Numbered from the stretch's first letter, positions 27,296-36,366 are shown. The stretch is 64,000 nt of DNA from Kribbella qitaiheensis (GCF_014217565.1 NZ_CP043661.1:5394001-5458000), one strand, 5' to 3'. Notes: generated from the letters alone by a model not told the origin. Program-made: numbers and translations.

Positions 27296-28830
27296 CGGTC
27301 GAGTTCCCTCTCCTTGGTCATGAGCTCCATCAGGTTCTCCTGGGTGGCCAGCCGGCCGGCCAGTTCGCCGGTGATCCGGCCGCCCGACAGTGCGTAGATG
27401 CGGTCACAGAGACCGAGTAGCTCCGGCAGCTCGGACGAGATGACGATGACGGCTTTGCCGTTCGCCACCAGCCGGTTGATGATCGTGTAGATCTCGTACT
27501 TCGCGCCGACGTCGATGCCGCGGGTCGGTTCGTCGAGGATGAGGATGTCCGGGTCGGCGAAGATCCACTTCGACAGCACGACCTTCTGCTGGTTGCCGCC
27601 GGACAGTTTGCCCACGACCGAGGTGACGGCGGGCGCCTTGATGTTCAGGCTTCGCCGGCTCTCCTCGGCGACCTTGGTCTCCTCCTCGGCATTCACCCAG
27701 CCGTAGCGGGAGAGCTTGCGGAGACCGGCCGCGGAGACGTTGCGGCGGATGTCCTCGATCAGATTCAGCCCGTACTTCTTGCGGTCCTCGGTGGCGTAGG
27801 CGAGGCCGTTGGCGATCGCCTCCGACACGGTCCGGGCCCGGATCTCCTTGCCCCGCTTGAAGATCCGGCCGGAGATGTTGCGGCCGTACGAGCGGCCGAA
27901 GACGCTCATCGCGAGCTCCGTCCGGCCGGCGCCCATCAGCCCGGCGATGCCGACCACCTCACCGGCCCGGACGGACAGGGAGGCGCTGTCCACCGCTTTG
28001 CGGTCCTGGGTCGGATGCCAGACCGTCCAGTCCTCGATGCGCAGCACCTCCTCGCCCGGCGACGACGTCCGCTCGGGGAAGCGGCTGTCGAGGTCGCGGC
28101 CGACCATGCCGCGGATGATCCGTTCCTGGGTCACCCCGTCCGCGCGCATGTCCAGCGTCTCCACCGTCCGGCCGTCCCGGATGACGGTCGTCGAGTCGGC
28201 GACGCTGGTGATCTCGTTGAGCTTGTGCGAGATGATGATCGAGGTGATCCCGCGCTCCTTGAGCCGGCGGAGCAGCTCGAGCAGGTGCTCGGAGTCGGTG
28301 TCGTTCAGAGCCGCGGTCGGCTCGTCCAGGATCAGCAGCCGGACATCCTTCGACAACGCCTTCGCGATCTCGACCAGCTGCTGCTTCCCGACCCCGAGCT
28401 GCCCGACGGGCGTGACCGGGTTCTCCCGCAGGCCGACGGACGCCAGCAGTTGGCCGGCCTCGGCATTCGTCCGGTTCCAGTCGATCAGCCCGCCGCGCCC
28501 CCGCCGTTCGTTGCCGAGGAAGATGTTCTCGGCGATCGACAGGTACGGGACGAGCGCAAGCTCCTGGTGGATGATCACGATCCCGACGCGCTCGCTGTCG
28601 CGGATGCCCGCGAAGTGGCACGGGGTGGCGTCGAAGAGGATCTCACCGGTGTAGCTGCCGGCCGGATACACACCCGACAGCACCTTCATCAGCGTCGACT
28701 TGCCCGCTCCGTTCTCACCGCAGATCGCGTGGATCTCGCCACGCCGTACCGCGAGTGAGACGTCCTGCAGCGCCTTGACCCCGGGGAAGGTCTTGGTGAT
28801 GGAACGCATCGTCAGGATCTGATCGTCCAT
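27292..28830 (-). CDS. mmsA: Monosaccharide ABC transporter ATPase (MmsA/GguA type)
   Basis: A 512-residue protein with two tandem ABC domains. Domain 1 has Walker [10 protein letters not shown], signature-like QLGVGKQQ and Walker [13 protein letters not shown]. Domain 2 has a degenerate Walker A (GLMGAGRTE), but a good signature LSGGNQQ and Walker [13 protein letters not shown]; this asymmetry is normal for RbsA/XylG/GguA proteins. It energises the permease encoded immediately downstream (ATGA overlap). Confidence 0.92.
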
Positions 28831-28874
28831 GGGTTCGTCGTCCTAGTCGTTGTCCTGGTCGTCGTACGGCGGGA

Positions 28875-30020
28875 TCAGCCGGCCTGGCCGGAAGCGACCT
28901 CTTGCACGGTGTAATAGCCGGAGTCGATCAGCAGCGACTTGATGTCATCCTTGTAGACCGTCTTCACCGGCAGCAGGTACGAGGGGACGACCTTGACGCC
29001 GTTGTCGTAGGTCTTGGTGTCGTTGGCCTGCGGAGTGGTGTGCTTCAGGAAGGCCTCGGCGGCGATCACGGCCTGGTCGGCCAGCAGCCGGGTGTCCTTG
29101 AAGACCGTCGACGACTGCACGCCCTGGTTGATCAGCTTCACCGACGCGATCTCCGCGTCCTGTCCGGTCACCACCGGCCGCGCGATGCCCTTGGCTCCGT
29201 AGCCGGCGTTCTGGACCGCGGTGATGATGCCGCGGGAGATGCCGTCGTACGGCGAGAGAACGCCGTTGACCTTGGTGCCGTCGCTGTACGCCTTGGTGAG
29301 CAGGTCCTCCATCCGCTTCTGCGCCGTCTCCTGGGCCCACCGCAGCGTGGCGGTCTGCTCGATCGCGGTCTGCTTCGACTTCACCACCAGTTGCTTGGCG
29401 TCCAGGTACGGCTTGAGCGTGTCCATCGCACCGTTGAAGAAGTAGCGCGCGTTGTTGTCGTCGAGCGACCCGGCGAAGAGCTCGATGTTGAACGGGCCCT
29501 TCGCGGTGCCCTTCGAGCCGTCCTTGGTCATCAGGCCGAGGCCGGTCAGCAACGCCTTCCCCTGGGCGACACCGACCGCGTAGTTGTCGAAGGTGTCGTA
29601 GAAGTCGACGTTCTTGCTGCCACGGATGAGGCGGTCGTAGGCGATGACCGGGATCTTCGCGTCCGCGGCGGCCTGGAGTTGGCTGCTCAGGGCGGTGCCG
29701 TCGATCGCGGCGATGATGAGCACGTCGGCGCCCCGGGTGATCATCTGGTCGACCTGCTGGGACTGGGTCGGGATGTCGTCGCCGGCGTACTGCAGGTCGA
29801 CCTTGTAGCCCTTGCCCTCCAGCTTCTCCTTGACCGCCTTGCCGTCGGCGATCCAGCGTTCCGACGTCTGGGTCGGCATCGCCACGCCGATGGTCAGGTC
29901 CGCGGGGGCGGCCTCCTTGGTGGTGGTGGCGTCGCCGCCGCCGGCACCACTTCCTCCGCAGGCTCCCAAGCCGAGCGCCAGGGTGGCGCTCAGTGCGATG
30001 AAGCCAAGCTTGATCCTCAC
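28875..30020 (-). CDS. chvE: ChvE-type sugar-binding lipoprotein
   Basis: A 381-residue periplasmic-binding-protein-fold lipoprotein. A GTG start at 30020, after GAGGAGGAC, gives a signal peptide with lipobox LGAC (Cys21). The body is very like ChvE: IGVAMPTQTSERWIADGK, VLIIAAIDGTALSSQLQ, IPVIAYDRLIRGSKNVDFY, and GVLSPYDGISRGI followed by VTGQDAEIASVK. ChvE binds aldoses such as glucose, galactose, arabinose and xylose. First gene of the importer operon; its promoter should lie in 30021-30140. Confidence 0.9.
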   Translation of the reverse strand: MRIKLGFIALSATLALGLGACGGSGAGGGDATTTKEAAPADLTIGVAMPTQTSERWIADGKAVKEKLEGKGYKVDLQYAGDDIPTQSQQVDQMITRGADVLIIAAIDGTALSSQLQAAADAKIPVIAYDRLIRGSKNVDFYDTFDNYAVGVAQGKALLTGLGLMTKDGSKGTAKGPFNIELFAGSLDDNNARYFFNGAMDTLKPYLDAKQLVVKSKQTAIEQTATLRWAQETAQKRMEDLLTKAYSDGTKVNGVLSPYDGISRGIITAVQNAGYGAKGIARPVVTGQDAEIASVKLINQGVQSSTVFKDTRLLADQAVIAAEAFLKHTTPQANDTKTYDNGVKVVPSYLLPVKTVYKDDIKSLLIDSGYYTVQEVASGQAG

Positions 30021-30208
30021 GATGGTTGTCCTCCTCAGGGACGATGCCGCCGGCCTGGGCAGAACGACGCCGGGGCGGATGACGCTCAATGTGATCGCTA
30101 ACATTGCGCTGTGTCAAGTCCTGGCGCACGGCGGCGGAGGGGGCTAGCGGATGCCTTCGGAGCGGAGGGTGGTGGCGAACTGCTGGACGTGGGTGCGGGT
30201 GATCGCGG

Positions 30209-30850
30209 CTACTCGCGCGACCTCCTTGTCGGTGCGGCGGGCGATCGGCGTCGAGCAGCTTTCCGGTCGCTCCCGTGACCGCTGAGCTGTTCGGCGAAGG
30301 TTCCTAGTTCTGCGAGCACCTCGGTCTCCACGTCTGCCAGGGAGCGTGTCTCGCCGTCGGCGATCCATTGCAAGAAGGCCACCGTGAAGACCGTGGTGCC
30401 TGACTCGGCGGCAAGAGTGGCATGGGGCTCGGGCACGCCGCGGGCACGCAGTGCCTTGGTGAACGCTGCGGTCAGCCTTGCCATCTTCAGGAGCTCGCGC
30501 TCTTGGAGTGGCGGGTTCGCCACGATGACCTCTTGGCGCTGGCGGGACCACTGACGGCGTTCAGCCGGGAAGAACTCGGCTGACGCGGCGAGGGCCGCGG
30601 CGACCAGTTCGACCGGCGAGGCGTCCTGCGGAGCCGCGGTCACGCTGTCCACGAAGGCCTGCTGAAGCGTGTCCTGGCCGTCGAACAGCACCTCCCGCTT
30701 GTCGGCGAAGTGGCGGAAGTACGTGCGTTCGGTCAGCCCGACGCTGCGGGCGATCTCCCCGACGGTGGTCTGCTCGAAACCCTGCTTCAGGTAGAGCTCC
30801 AACGCCGCCTGTCGTAGCCGGTCCTGAGCTCCGGGCTCCCATCGCACCAT
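30209..30850 (-). CDS. TetR-family regulator
   Basis: A 213-residue repressor. The HTH is typical: QTTVGEIARSVGLTERTYFRHFADKREVLF, within the first 60 residues, followed by an all-helical ligand domain with a SigJ-unrelated, TetR_C-like pattern. The last 20 residues (Arg/Ser-rich) read poorly and may be a frameshifted tail; a better C-terminal frame (DKEVARVAAITRTHVQQFA) lies just downstream to 30144. It faces the epimerase gene and likely represses both through the inverted repeat between them. Confidence 0.85.
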   Translation of the reverse strand: MVRWEPGAQDRLRQAALELYLKQGFEQTTVGEIARSVGLTERTYFRHFADKREVLFDGQDTLQQAFVDSVTAAPQDASPVELVAAALAASAEFFPAERRQWSRQRQEVIVANPPLQERELLKMARLTAAFTKALRARGVPEPHATLAAESGTTVFTVAFLQWIADGETRSLADVETEVLAELGTFAEQLSGHGSDRKAARRRSPAAPTRRSRE

Positions 30851-30865
30851 GACCGACAGCCTACG

Positions 30866-30919
30866 TGATGACAGTGACTGACATAAGGGTGTATAAATTG
30901 ATGTCAGTCACTGTCATCA
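30866..30919. promoter_or_regulatory. Perfect 19-bp inverted-repeat operator
   Basis: The arm TGATGACAGTGACTGACAT (30866-30884) is repeated inverted at 30901-30919 with a 16-bp spacer containing GTATAAAT, a likely -10 element. Each arm is itself a near-palindrome (TGACAGT-G-ACTGACA, one mismatch), so two TetR dimers could bind either side of the promoter. It lies between the divergent tetR and epimerase starts. Confidence 0.85.
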
Positions 30920-30937
30920 TCTGAGGGAGAGCTGCTC

Positions 30938-31828
30938 ATGCGTGTTTTCATCACCGGAGCGTCCGGTTGGATCGGGTCCGCAACTGTCGACGAGTTGCTC
31001 GCCGGCGGTCATGAGGTGGTCGGTCTCGCCCGCTCGGAGGCGTCTGCTGCGGCGCTGGAGGCCAAAGGCGCTCAGGTACGCCGAGGCGACCTGGACGATC
31101 TGGAGAGCATCCGGACCGGCGCGGCCGAGGCCGACGCGGTCATCCACCTTGCGAACAAGCACGACTGGAGCAATCAAGCCGCCACGAACAAGGCCGAGCG
31201 AGCGGCTGTGGAGGCGATCGGAGAGGCTATGGCCGGATCGAATCGCCCATTCCTGCTGGCCTCAGGAGTCGGCACCGCGCCGGGACGCGCCTACACCGAG
31301 AACGACCCTTCCCCGAACCACGGTCCCGACTCGCCCCGCGGTGGTAGCGAGAACCTCGCACTGGAGTACGTCGACCGCGGGGTGCACACGATCTGCTTGC
31401 GCTTCTCGCCGAGCGTGCACGGCGCGGGGGACCCAGGCCTGATCAGGCTGCTCGTCGGGACCGCTCGCGAGAAGGGTGTCTCCGGCTACGTGGACGACGG
31501 GGCGTCCCGCTGGCCCGCGGTGCATCGCTCGGATGCCGCGCGGTTGGTCGGCCTCGGACTCCAGAAGGCGTCCGCGGGCGCGATTCTGCACGCGGTCGGC
31601 GAGGAAGGCATCGCCAGTCGCGAGATCGCCGAGGCGATCGGCCGCGGACTCGGCGTACCGGCTGTGTCCATCGCCAGAGAGGATGCCGTGGCGCACTTCG
31701 GCTGGCTCGGCGGCTTCTTCGGCATGGACGTCCCCACCTCCAGCACACTTACCCGGCAACTCCTCGGCTGGACCCCGACCGGCCCGACTCTGCTCGAGGA
31801 TCTGGCCACCGATTCGTACTTCCGCTGA
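30938..31828 (+). CDS. NAD(P)-dependent epimerase/reductase
   Basis: A 296-residue extended/atypical SDR. The nucleotide loop FITGASGWIGSATVDEL is at the N-terminus; DAVIHLANKHDW is the next conserved strand. The classical Tyr-x-x-x-Lys is not seen; the region instead reads SPRGGSENLALEYV, as in several atypical epimerase-like reductases. Start ATG 30938 follows GAGGGAG. It is probably induced when the ligand of the divergently encoded TetR protein is present, so its substrate may be that toxic compound. Confidence 0.83.
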   Translation: MRVFITGASGWIGSATVDELLAGGHEVVGLARSEASAAALEAKGAQVRRGDLDDLESIRTGAAEADAVIHLANKHDWSNQAATNKAERAAVEAIGEAMAGSNRPFLLASGVGTAPGRAYTENDPSPNHGPDSPRGGSENLALEYVDRGVHTICLRFSPSVHGAGDPGLIRLLVGTAREKGVSGYVDDGASRWPAVHRSDAARLVGLGLQKASAGAILHAVGEEGIASREIAEAIGRGLGVPAVSIAREDAVAHFGWLGGFFGMDVPTSSTLTRQLLGWTPTGPTLLEDLATDSYFR

Positions 31829-31889
31829 CCGGATCCGGGGCGCTTTCCGCACTAGAATTTCGGCAGGCGCCGCCGATCGGGGAGTAGAA

Positions 31890-32483
31890 GTGTCTACCGC
31901 TACCGCTGCTTTGTTCACCCTGCCGCTCGGCGACGACGCTGCCCTCGTACTGCGAACGGCCGCGATCGCGGACGCCCACTTCGCGCTGGTCGAAGCCAAC
32001 TACCGGCGGCTCGCGCAGTGGTTCCCGGATGCGTTCCAGGAGCCGCCCGTACTGGAAGTCACCCGGGCGAATCTGGCGGAGGGCGGCCAGGGCTGGCTGG
32101 ACGGATCCCTGCTGCCGCTGTCCATCGCGCTGAAGGAAGGCGATGGCTGGCGCTTGGTGGGCTGGGCCCAACTGATCATCAACAAAGCCATGCGATCCGG
32201 CGAGGTCGGGTACTGGCTCGACGCCGACTTCGTCGGACGGGGTCTGGTCACCCGGACCGTCACCGCCATCCTCGACCACGCCTTCGGCCAACTGGGCCTG
32301 GAGCGCATCGGATTGACGGCAACGGCAGACAACCTCCGCAGCCGGAGCGTCGCCGAACGACTCGGCTTCACCCTCGAGGGCGTAGTACGCGAAGCGGCGG
32401 CCTTTCCCACCGAACGCCGAGACGTTGCCCTCTACGGACTGCTCGCCCGCGAGTGGCGAAAGTCAGTCGAACAAACGCGGTAG
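31890..32483 (+). CDS. GNAT-family N-acetyltransferase (RimL-like)
   Basis: A 197-residue acetyltransferase. GEVGYWLDADFVGRGLVTRT gives the acetyl-CoA loop, and LERIGLTATADNLRSRSVAERLGF is the RimJ/RimL-type C-terminal region. The GTG start at 31890 (VSTATAALFTLPLG) follows GGGGAG. It is 61 bp downstream of the epimerase gene on the same strand and ends before a strong bidirectional hairpin. Confidence 0.83.
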   Translation: MSTATAALFTLPLGDDAALVLRTAAIADAHFALVEANYRRLAQWFPDAFQEPPVLEVTRANLAEGGQGWLDGSLLPLSIALKEGDGWRLVGWAQLIINKAMRSGEVGYWLDADFVGRGLVTRTVTAILDHAFGQLGLERIGLTATADNLRSRSVAERLGFTLEGVVREAAAFPTERRDVALYGLLAREWRKSVEQTR

Positions 32484-32494
32484 TGGTTGCGGTG

Positions 32495-32526
32495 TCCGCG
32501 CCGGCACGCACAGGTGCCGGCGCGGA
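32495..32526. terminator. Bidirectional hairpin terminator
   Basis: Perfect 13-bp stem TCCGCGCCGGCAC / GTGCCGGCGCGGA around the 6-base loop GCACAG. It sits between the convergent GNAT and metalloprotease genes. No long T-run follows on either strand, as is common in high-GC actinobacteria. Confidence 0.7.
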
Positions 32527-32540
32527 AGGTCACAACAGCG

Positions 32541-33479
32541 TCAGGCGCGGTACGCCGTCCACATGCTGCTGATCCGGGTGCTCTGTCCCGGGGTGAACTG
32601 GGTGTAGCAGGAGTCGTAGGAGTAATCCATGTAGTTGTGGATCGGGTCGAGCCCTGGCAGGGAACAGGAATCGCGGCCTTCGGGGCAGCCGTTGGTGGAG
32701 CTGCTCTGCGCAGGGGTGTCGGACACCTCGTCGTTCGTGGCCGTGCAACCGCCCTGGAAGGTGTGGTAGAGCCCGAACCAGTGGCCGGCCTCGTGGGTCG
32801 CGGTCTCACCCTGGTCGTAGTTCGTGGCCGATCCACCCGGCAGCGAGGTGTACTGCACGCGGATGCCGTCGATGCCCGGGTTCCTCGCGTAGTCCCACGG
32901 GAACGTCGCGATGCCGAGGTAGGCGAAGTCGACCAGCCAGATGTTCAGGGCGTTCTTGCCGCCCTTGCGGGTCTGCTTGCGGTAGGTGCTGCTCTGCTTG
33001 TCCTGGTGCCAGTTGGTGTTGTTGTAGCGGGTGGTGCCGGCGAGATAGAAGGTGAAGCCGGTGTTCGCGGCCGCGGATGACTCCTGGCCTCCGAAGGTCT
33101 TGTTCAGCACCGCGATCTGCTGGGTGATCTGCGTGTCGGTGACATCGCCGTTGCCGGCCGCGTCGCGCATCACGTTGATGTAGACGGGCACACTCGCGGC
33201 GGCGAGCGCACCCTTCGGTACGGCGATCCCGCGGGCCGCCTTGGCCTTCAGCAGTTGAGCGGTCCGAGCTTCGATGGACTGCTGCTCGGCGACGGTGATG
33301 TCGCGGGTGTCGGCACCGTGACCGCCCTTGGCGGCGGCACTGGCCGGCGGGACGAAACAGTCGTTCGACGGGTCGGCCGGCCGGTTCGCGGTGGCCTGGC
33401 CACCCAGCGGGCTGAGGGTGAGTGCGGCGCCGGTCAGCATGACGGCAAGCATCCGGGGTCGGGTGATGAGAGATCGCAT
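32541..33479 (-). CDS. Secreted M43-type zinc metalloprotease
   Basis: A 312-residue secreted protease. A signal peptide (basic MRSLITRPR, hydrophobic core to about residue 31) is followed by a short prodomain and a metzincin catalytic domain: HEAGHWFGLYH at residues 229-239 supplies the three His ligands and catalytic Glu, and NYMDYSYDSC (282-291) is the Met-turn. Cysteines around CTATND, CPEGRDSC and CYTQFT fit the pappalysin/cytophagalysin (M43B) disulfide pattern. It probably degrades extracellular protein. The gene stands alone between two hairpin-bounded units. Confidence 0.88.
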   Translation of the reverse strand: MRSLITRPRMLAVMLTGAALTLSPLGGQATANRPADPSNDCFVPPASAAAKGGHGADTRDITVAEQQSIEARTAQLLKAKAARGIAVPKGALAAASVPVYINVMRDAAGNGDVTDTQITQQIAVLNKTFGGQESSAAANTGFTFYLAGTTRYNNTNWHQDKQSSTYRKQTRKGGKNALNIWLVDFAYLGIATFPWDYARNPGIDGIRVQYTSLPGGSATNYDQGETATHEAGHWFGLYHTFQGGCTATNDEVSDTPAQSSSTNGCPEGRDSCSLPGLDPIHNYMDYSYDSCYTQFTPGQSTRISSMWTAYRA

Positions 33480-33659
33480 GGCTGCGCTCCTCCAGATCGG
33501 GCCGCTGGGCGGGCGGCCGGTTGCCGGAATATTGCGGCCTCGGAAAGGGATCGCAAAGCGATCGGCCCCGAATTCCGCGGAATTCAGGGAAATCCTTCGG
33601 GCTGGGCGATTCAGGCGGATCGTGACCGGCTGTAGTCTCGCCGCTACTCTGCCGGCTGA

Positions 33660-34325
33660 TCAGGCAATTCGCTGGGCTATGACAACCGCATTGCTGAGGT
33701 AGACCTTGCCGTTCCAGTCTTCGCAGGTGATCAGCACCAGCCGGCCCGGCACGGATTGATCGAAGACCTGTGCGGCGCTCTTCGCGAGCGTCTGTTTGCG
33801 ATAGGTCGTGACGGCGGTGACGCGGTATGCCAGTTGCCCTCTGGAAGTGGTGACGCCGACGGTGTCGCCCGGCAGGAGTTGGCCCAGGTTGTCGAACGCG
33901 CCACCGCCGGTGTGCACGGTGTGGCCGGTGATGATGGCCGAGCCCAGCCGAGCGCCTGGCTGGGCGCCGCCGGACCACCAGCCCAGCTTCTGCGGGTTCG
34001 AGGGTGGGGTCAGGGATCCTTCGTCGATGGAGATTTCCACCACCGGGGCAGAGACCTCCAGCCGGGGGATGGAGATCCGGAGGGGCCTGCCTGGTCGGGC
34101 GGCCGGCTTGCGGGTCGGCGCTGTCGTAGTACGGGCGGGTGTTTTCGCGGCGGAAGGACTCTTTACCGACGGCGTCGAGATGGCCGCCTGATCAGGCGCG
34201 GCGGCTCCTGCCCGGTCACCGAACTGCAGGTAGCCGCCGACCAGGGCCAGGCCGATCCCGGCGAGAGCGATCGACCCGCCCCACCGGAGTGGGGCAGGTC
34301 GACCGCGGCGTCGGGCGGTGGTCAC
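33660..34325 (-). CDS. Class F sortase
   Basis: A 221-residue membrane-anchored transpeptidase: one N-terminal helix (about residues 15-32), a Thr/Pro-rich linker, then a sortase barrel beginning PLRISIPRLEVSAPVVEI. Catalytic His135 is in ITGHTVHTG and Cys201 in LVLITCEDWNG. The position after the Cys where sortases carry the catalytic Arg reads Lys207 (GKVYLSN), which needs checking. The GTG start at 34325 is 1 bp after the stop of the surface-protein gene, implying translational coupling and that the upstream protein is its substrate. Confidence 0.87.
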   Translation of the reverse strand: MTTARRRGRPAPLRWGGSIALAGIGLALVGGYLQFGDRAGAAAPDQAAISTPSVKSPSAAKTPARTTTAPTRKPAARPGRPLRISIPRLEVSAPVVEISIDEGSLTPPSNPQKLGWWSGGAQPGARLGSAIITGHTVHTGGGAFDNLGQLLPGDTVGVTTSRGQLAYRVTAVTTYRKQTLAKSAAQVFDQSVPGRLVLITCEDWNGKVYLSNAVVIAQRIA

Positions 34326-34326
34326 G

Positions 34327-35232
34327 TCAGCTACTGTGCCTGCCCCGCCGCCTGAGCGTTACAGCGGCACCCGCTGCCAGCATCAACCCGCCGGCCACCA
34401 GCAGGCCTGCGCCGAGGGTACTGAGCGGACCGCTGCGGCCTCCGCCACCTGGACTCCCACCGAGGCCCGCATCGACAGCCGTCGGTACGCCGGTGGACGG
34501 CGAGCGGGGGTTCGTCACGACCGGTGAACTGGTGATTCCGGTCGGTGACGTGGCCGGAGAGCTCGGCACGTGGGTCGGCGGCGTCGAGGGCGGAGTGGTG
34601 GGAGGGGTGGTGGGTGGGGTGGTGGGCGGTGTCGTCGGCGGTGTCGTGGGCGGGGTGGTCGGCGGCGTCGTCGGAGGTGTCGTGGGCGGCGTGCAGCCCG
34701 CGACCCAGAAGACCTTGTGCTTGGTGTCCGCGCCGATCGAGCCCTGGGCATGCACGGTGATCTTCACGTGGTAGCCCTGCTGCGGATGTGGTTCGCCCGT
34801 GAACGAAAGGGTGTAGGTCACCTTGGCGTCCAGGTCGTTACCGCCACCGGCCGGATCGCCGCCGATAAAGGGCGTCAGGTCGCCGGACTCGACTTTCAGG
34901 CCACCGTCCGCGGTCGGCGCCTGGTCCTCGAAGAGCACGGTCGCGTGGAGATCGCCCTCGTCGTAGTTGTAGAACTCGACCACAAAGGTGCAGCCCTGGT
35001 GCGGATTGTTGTCCGGCGGGCCACTCTGGATGTCGGTGCCTTCGATCTTGATCGTGCCGTTGTTCCCTGGCGGATCAGCCGCCGGAACCGCGGCGACAAC
35101 GGCCTGGCCGGCCGACGCGGCTGAAGCGGCCGGAGCCGCGGCCAGGGCGACCGCTCCGGACAACAGCGACAATGCTCCGGCGGCGGCGACTATCCCGCCC
35201 GCTCGAGAACCACTACCTGACAACGACATCAC
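34327..35232 (-). CDS. Surface protein with PPTT repeat stalk and C-terminal anchor
   Basis: A 301-residue secreted protein. It has a signal peptide (cleavage near ASA about residue 38), a beta-rich globular domain of about 130 residues with two cysteines (HQGCTFVVEF and WVAGC), then eight tandem PPTT repeats and a Ser/Pro-rich stalk. It ends in a hydrophobic helix (LGAGLLVAGGLMLAAGAAV) and a basic tail RRRGRHSS. That is the layout of a sortase substrate, yet no LPxTG is present before the helix. The sortase gene follows 1 bp later, so this is most likely its cognate cargo or partner. Confidence 0.82.
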   Translation of the reverse strand: MMSLSGSGSRAGGIVAAAGALSLLSGAVALAAAPAASAASAGQAVVAAVPAADPPGNNGTIKIEGTDIQSGPPDNNPHQGCTFVVEFYNYDEGDLHATVLFEDQAPTADGGLKVESGDLTPFIGGDPAGGGNDLDAKVTYTLSFTGEPHPQQGYHVKITVHAQGSIGADTKHKVFWVAGCTPPTTPPTTPPTTPPTTPPTTPPTTPPTTPPTTPPSTPPTHVPSSPATSPTGITSSPVVTNPRSPSTGVPTAVDAGLGGSPGGGGRSGPLSTLGAGLLVAGGLMLAAGAAVTLRRRGRHSS

Positions 35233-35359
35233 GATCAGCCCCCGGATTCAGGAAAAAAGATCTCATTTGTAGTATGCGAGATCCGTTGCCCTGGTCAACT
35301 ATCTACGGTAACAATTAGCTACCTGATCGGCTGTTTCAGTTATCAGTAAGAAGATTCAA

Positions 35360-35872
35360 CTAACTGGCCGGGCGGGAGATGCCCAGTCCGCCGCGGGCGT
35401 CGCGGCCGTACTTCGTCAGCTCGGCGGGCAGGTCGAGGGCGCCGCGTCCGTCGCGGTCCGCCTCGGTCAGCAGGTCGGCCGGAATGAGCCAGACGACCTC
35501 GAACTCCAGCCCGTCAGGATCCTTGGCATACAGCGATTTGGTGGTGCCGTGGTTCGTCGAACCGACGAGCGAGCCGGCGTCGGCCAGTTTCTTCGCCAGG
35601 TCTTCGAGATCGCCGAGAGTGTCCACTTCCCAAGCCAGGTGGTATAGACCAACAGAAGTCCGGCCTGCGCCGGACGGCCCGGCCTGCGACCCGAGTTCGA
35701 ACAATCCGAGGTCGTGATCGTTCGTCGATCCAGGGGCCCGCAGGAATGCGGCCTTGGGGTGCGCGTCACCGCCCTCGGTGTAGCCGAAACCCAGTACGTC
35801 GCGGTAGAAACGGACGCTCGCGGCGACGTCGCGTACGTACAACACCGCATGATTCAAACGGAAAACGCCCAT
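35360..35872 (-). CDS. VOC-family dioxygenase-like protein
   Basis: A 170-residue glyoxalase/bleomycin-resistance/dioxygenase fold protein: FRLNHAVLYVRDVAASVRFY at the start with the first metal His, GLYHLAWEVDTLGDLE with the second His, and YAKDPDGLEFEVVW with the metal Glu. It resembles the catechol-2,3-dioxygenase-like small VOC enzymes. No partner genes hint at a substrate. Confidence 0.85.
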   Translation of the reverse strand: MGVFRLNHAVLYVRDVAASVRFYRDVLGFGYTEGGDAHPKAAFLRAPGSTNDHDLGLFELGSQAGPSGAGRTSVGLYHLAWEVDTLGDLEDLAKKLADAGSLVGSTNHGTTKSLYAKDPDGLEFEVVWLIPADLLTEADRDGRGALDLPAELTKYGRDARGGLGISRPAS

Positions 35873-36033
35873 GACTCAGCTCCCTGATCGACTGCGATCC
35901 ACAGTAGTTGAGGCCTCAATCGAACACCAGTCAGCCGCTTGCCGGATTCCGGTACCGGGGTGGCTGGTATGCGGCGTGTCGTGGGTGATGCATGCTTGGA
36001 GCAACATCTGTTCAAGTGGAGGGCGAAGGTTTT

Positions 36034-36366
36034 ATGGCGCAACGCACCGAGGTATTTCTCACCGACGATCTGGACGGGAGCAATATCACCTCTGGTAAAG
36101 GTGGAACCCTGACTTTTGCGCTGGATGGTAAGAGCTATGAGATAGATCTCAATGCGAAGAACACCAACGCATTGAGGAAGGCTCTGTCGCCCTATATCGA
36201 GGCCGGCCGTCAGGTCCGGACTTCGCGGGGTGCACGGATCAAGCGCACCGCGGTGGGCGCAGATCCGCGAACCATCAAGGAATGGGCCCGCTCCAACGGC
36301 TATGAGGTCAACGATCGCGGCCGGATCCCGAGCGAGATCCGGGAAGCATTCGAAGCGGCCAACTGA
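36034..36366 (+). CDS. lsr2: Lsr2 nucleoid-associated protein
   Basis: A 110-residue Lsr2 protein. The N-terminal dimerisation sheet starts AQRTEVFLTDDLDGS and includes TLTFALDGKSYEIDLNAKN; the C-terminal DNA-binding domain is RTIKEWARSNGYEVNDRGR, with the AT-hook-like RGR that inserts into the minor groove. Lsr2 silences AT-rich acquired DNA in actinobacteria, the functional counterpart of H-NS. ATG 36034 is chosen because it matches the family start and follows GAGGGCGAAGG. It lies in the same window as many relics and insertion sequences. Confidence 0.95.
   Translation: MAQRTEVFLTDDLDGSNITSGKGGTLTFALDGKSYEIDLNAKNTNALRKALSPYIEAGRQVRTSRGARIKRTAVGADPRTIKEWARSNGYEVNDRGRIPSEIREAFEAAN

Noticed and set aside
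28902-30101. 399-codon plus-strand open frame opposite the ChvE-type gene
   Set aside because: Low-complexity valine/leucine/arginine text; the minus strand matches ChvE throughout.
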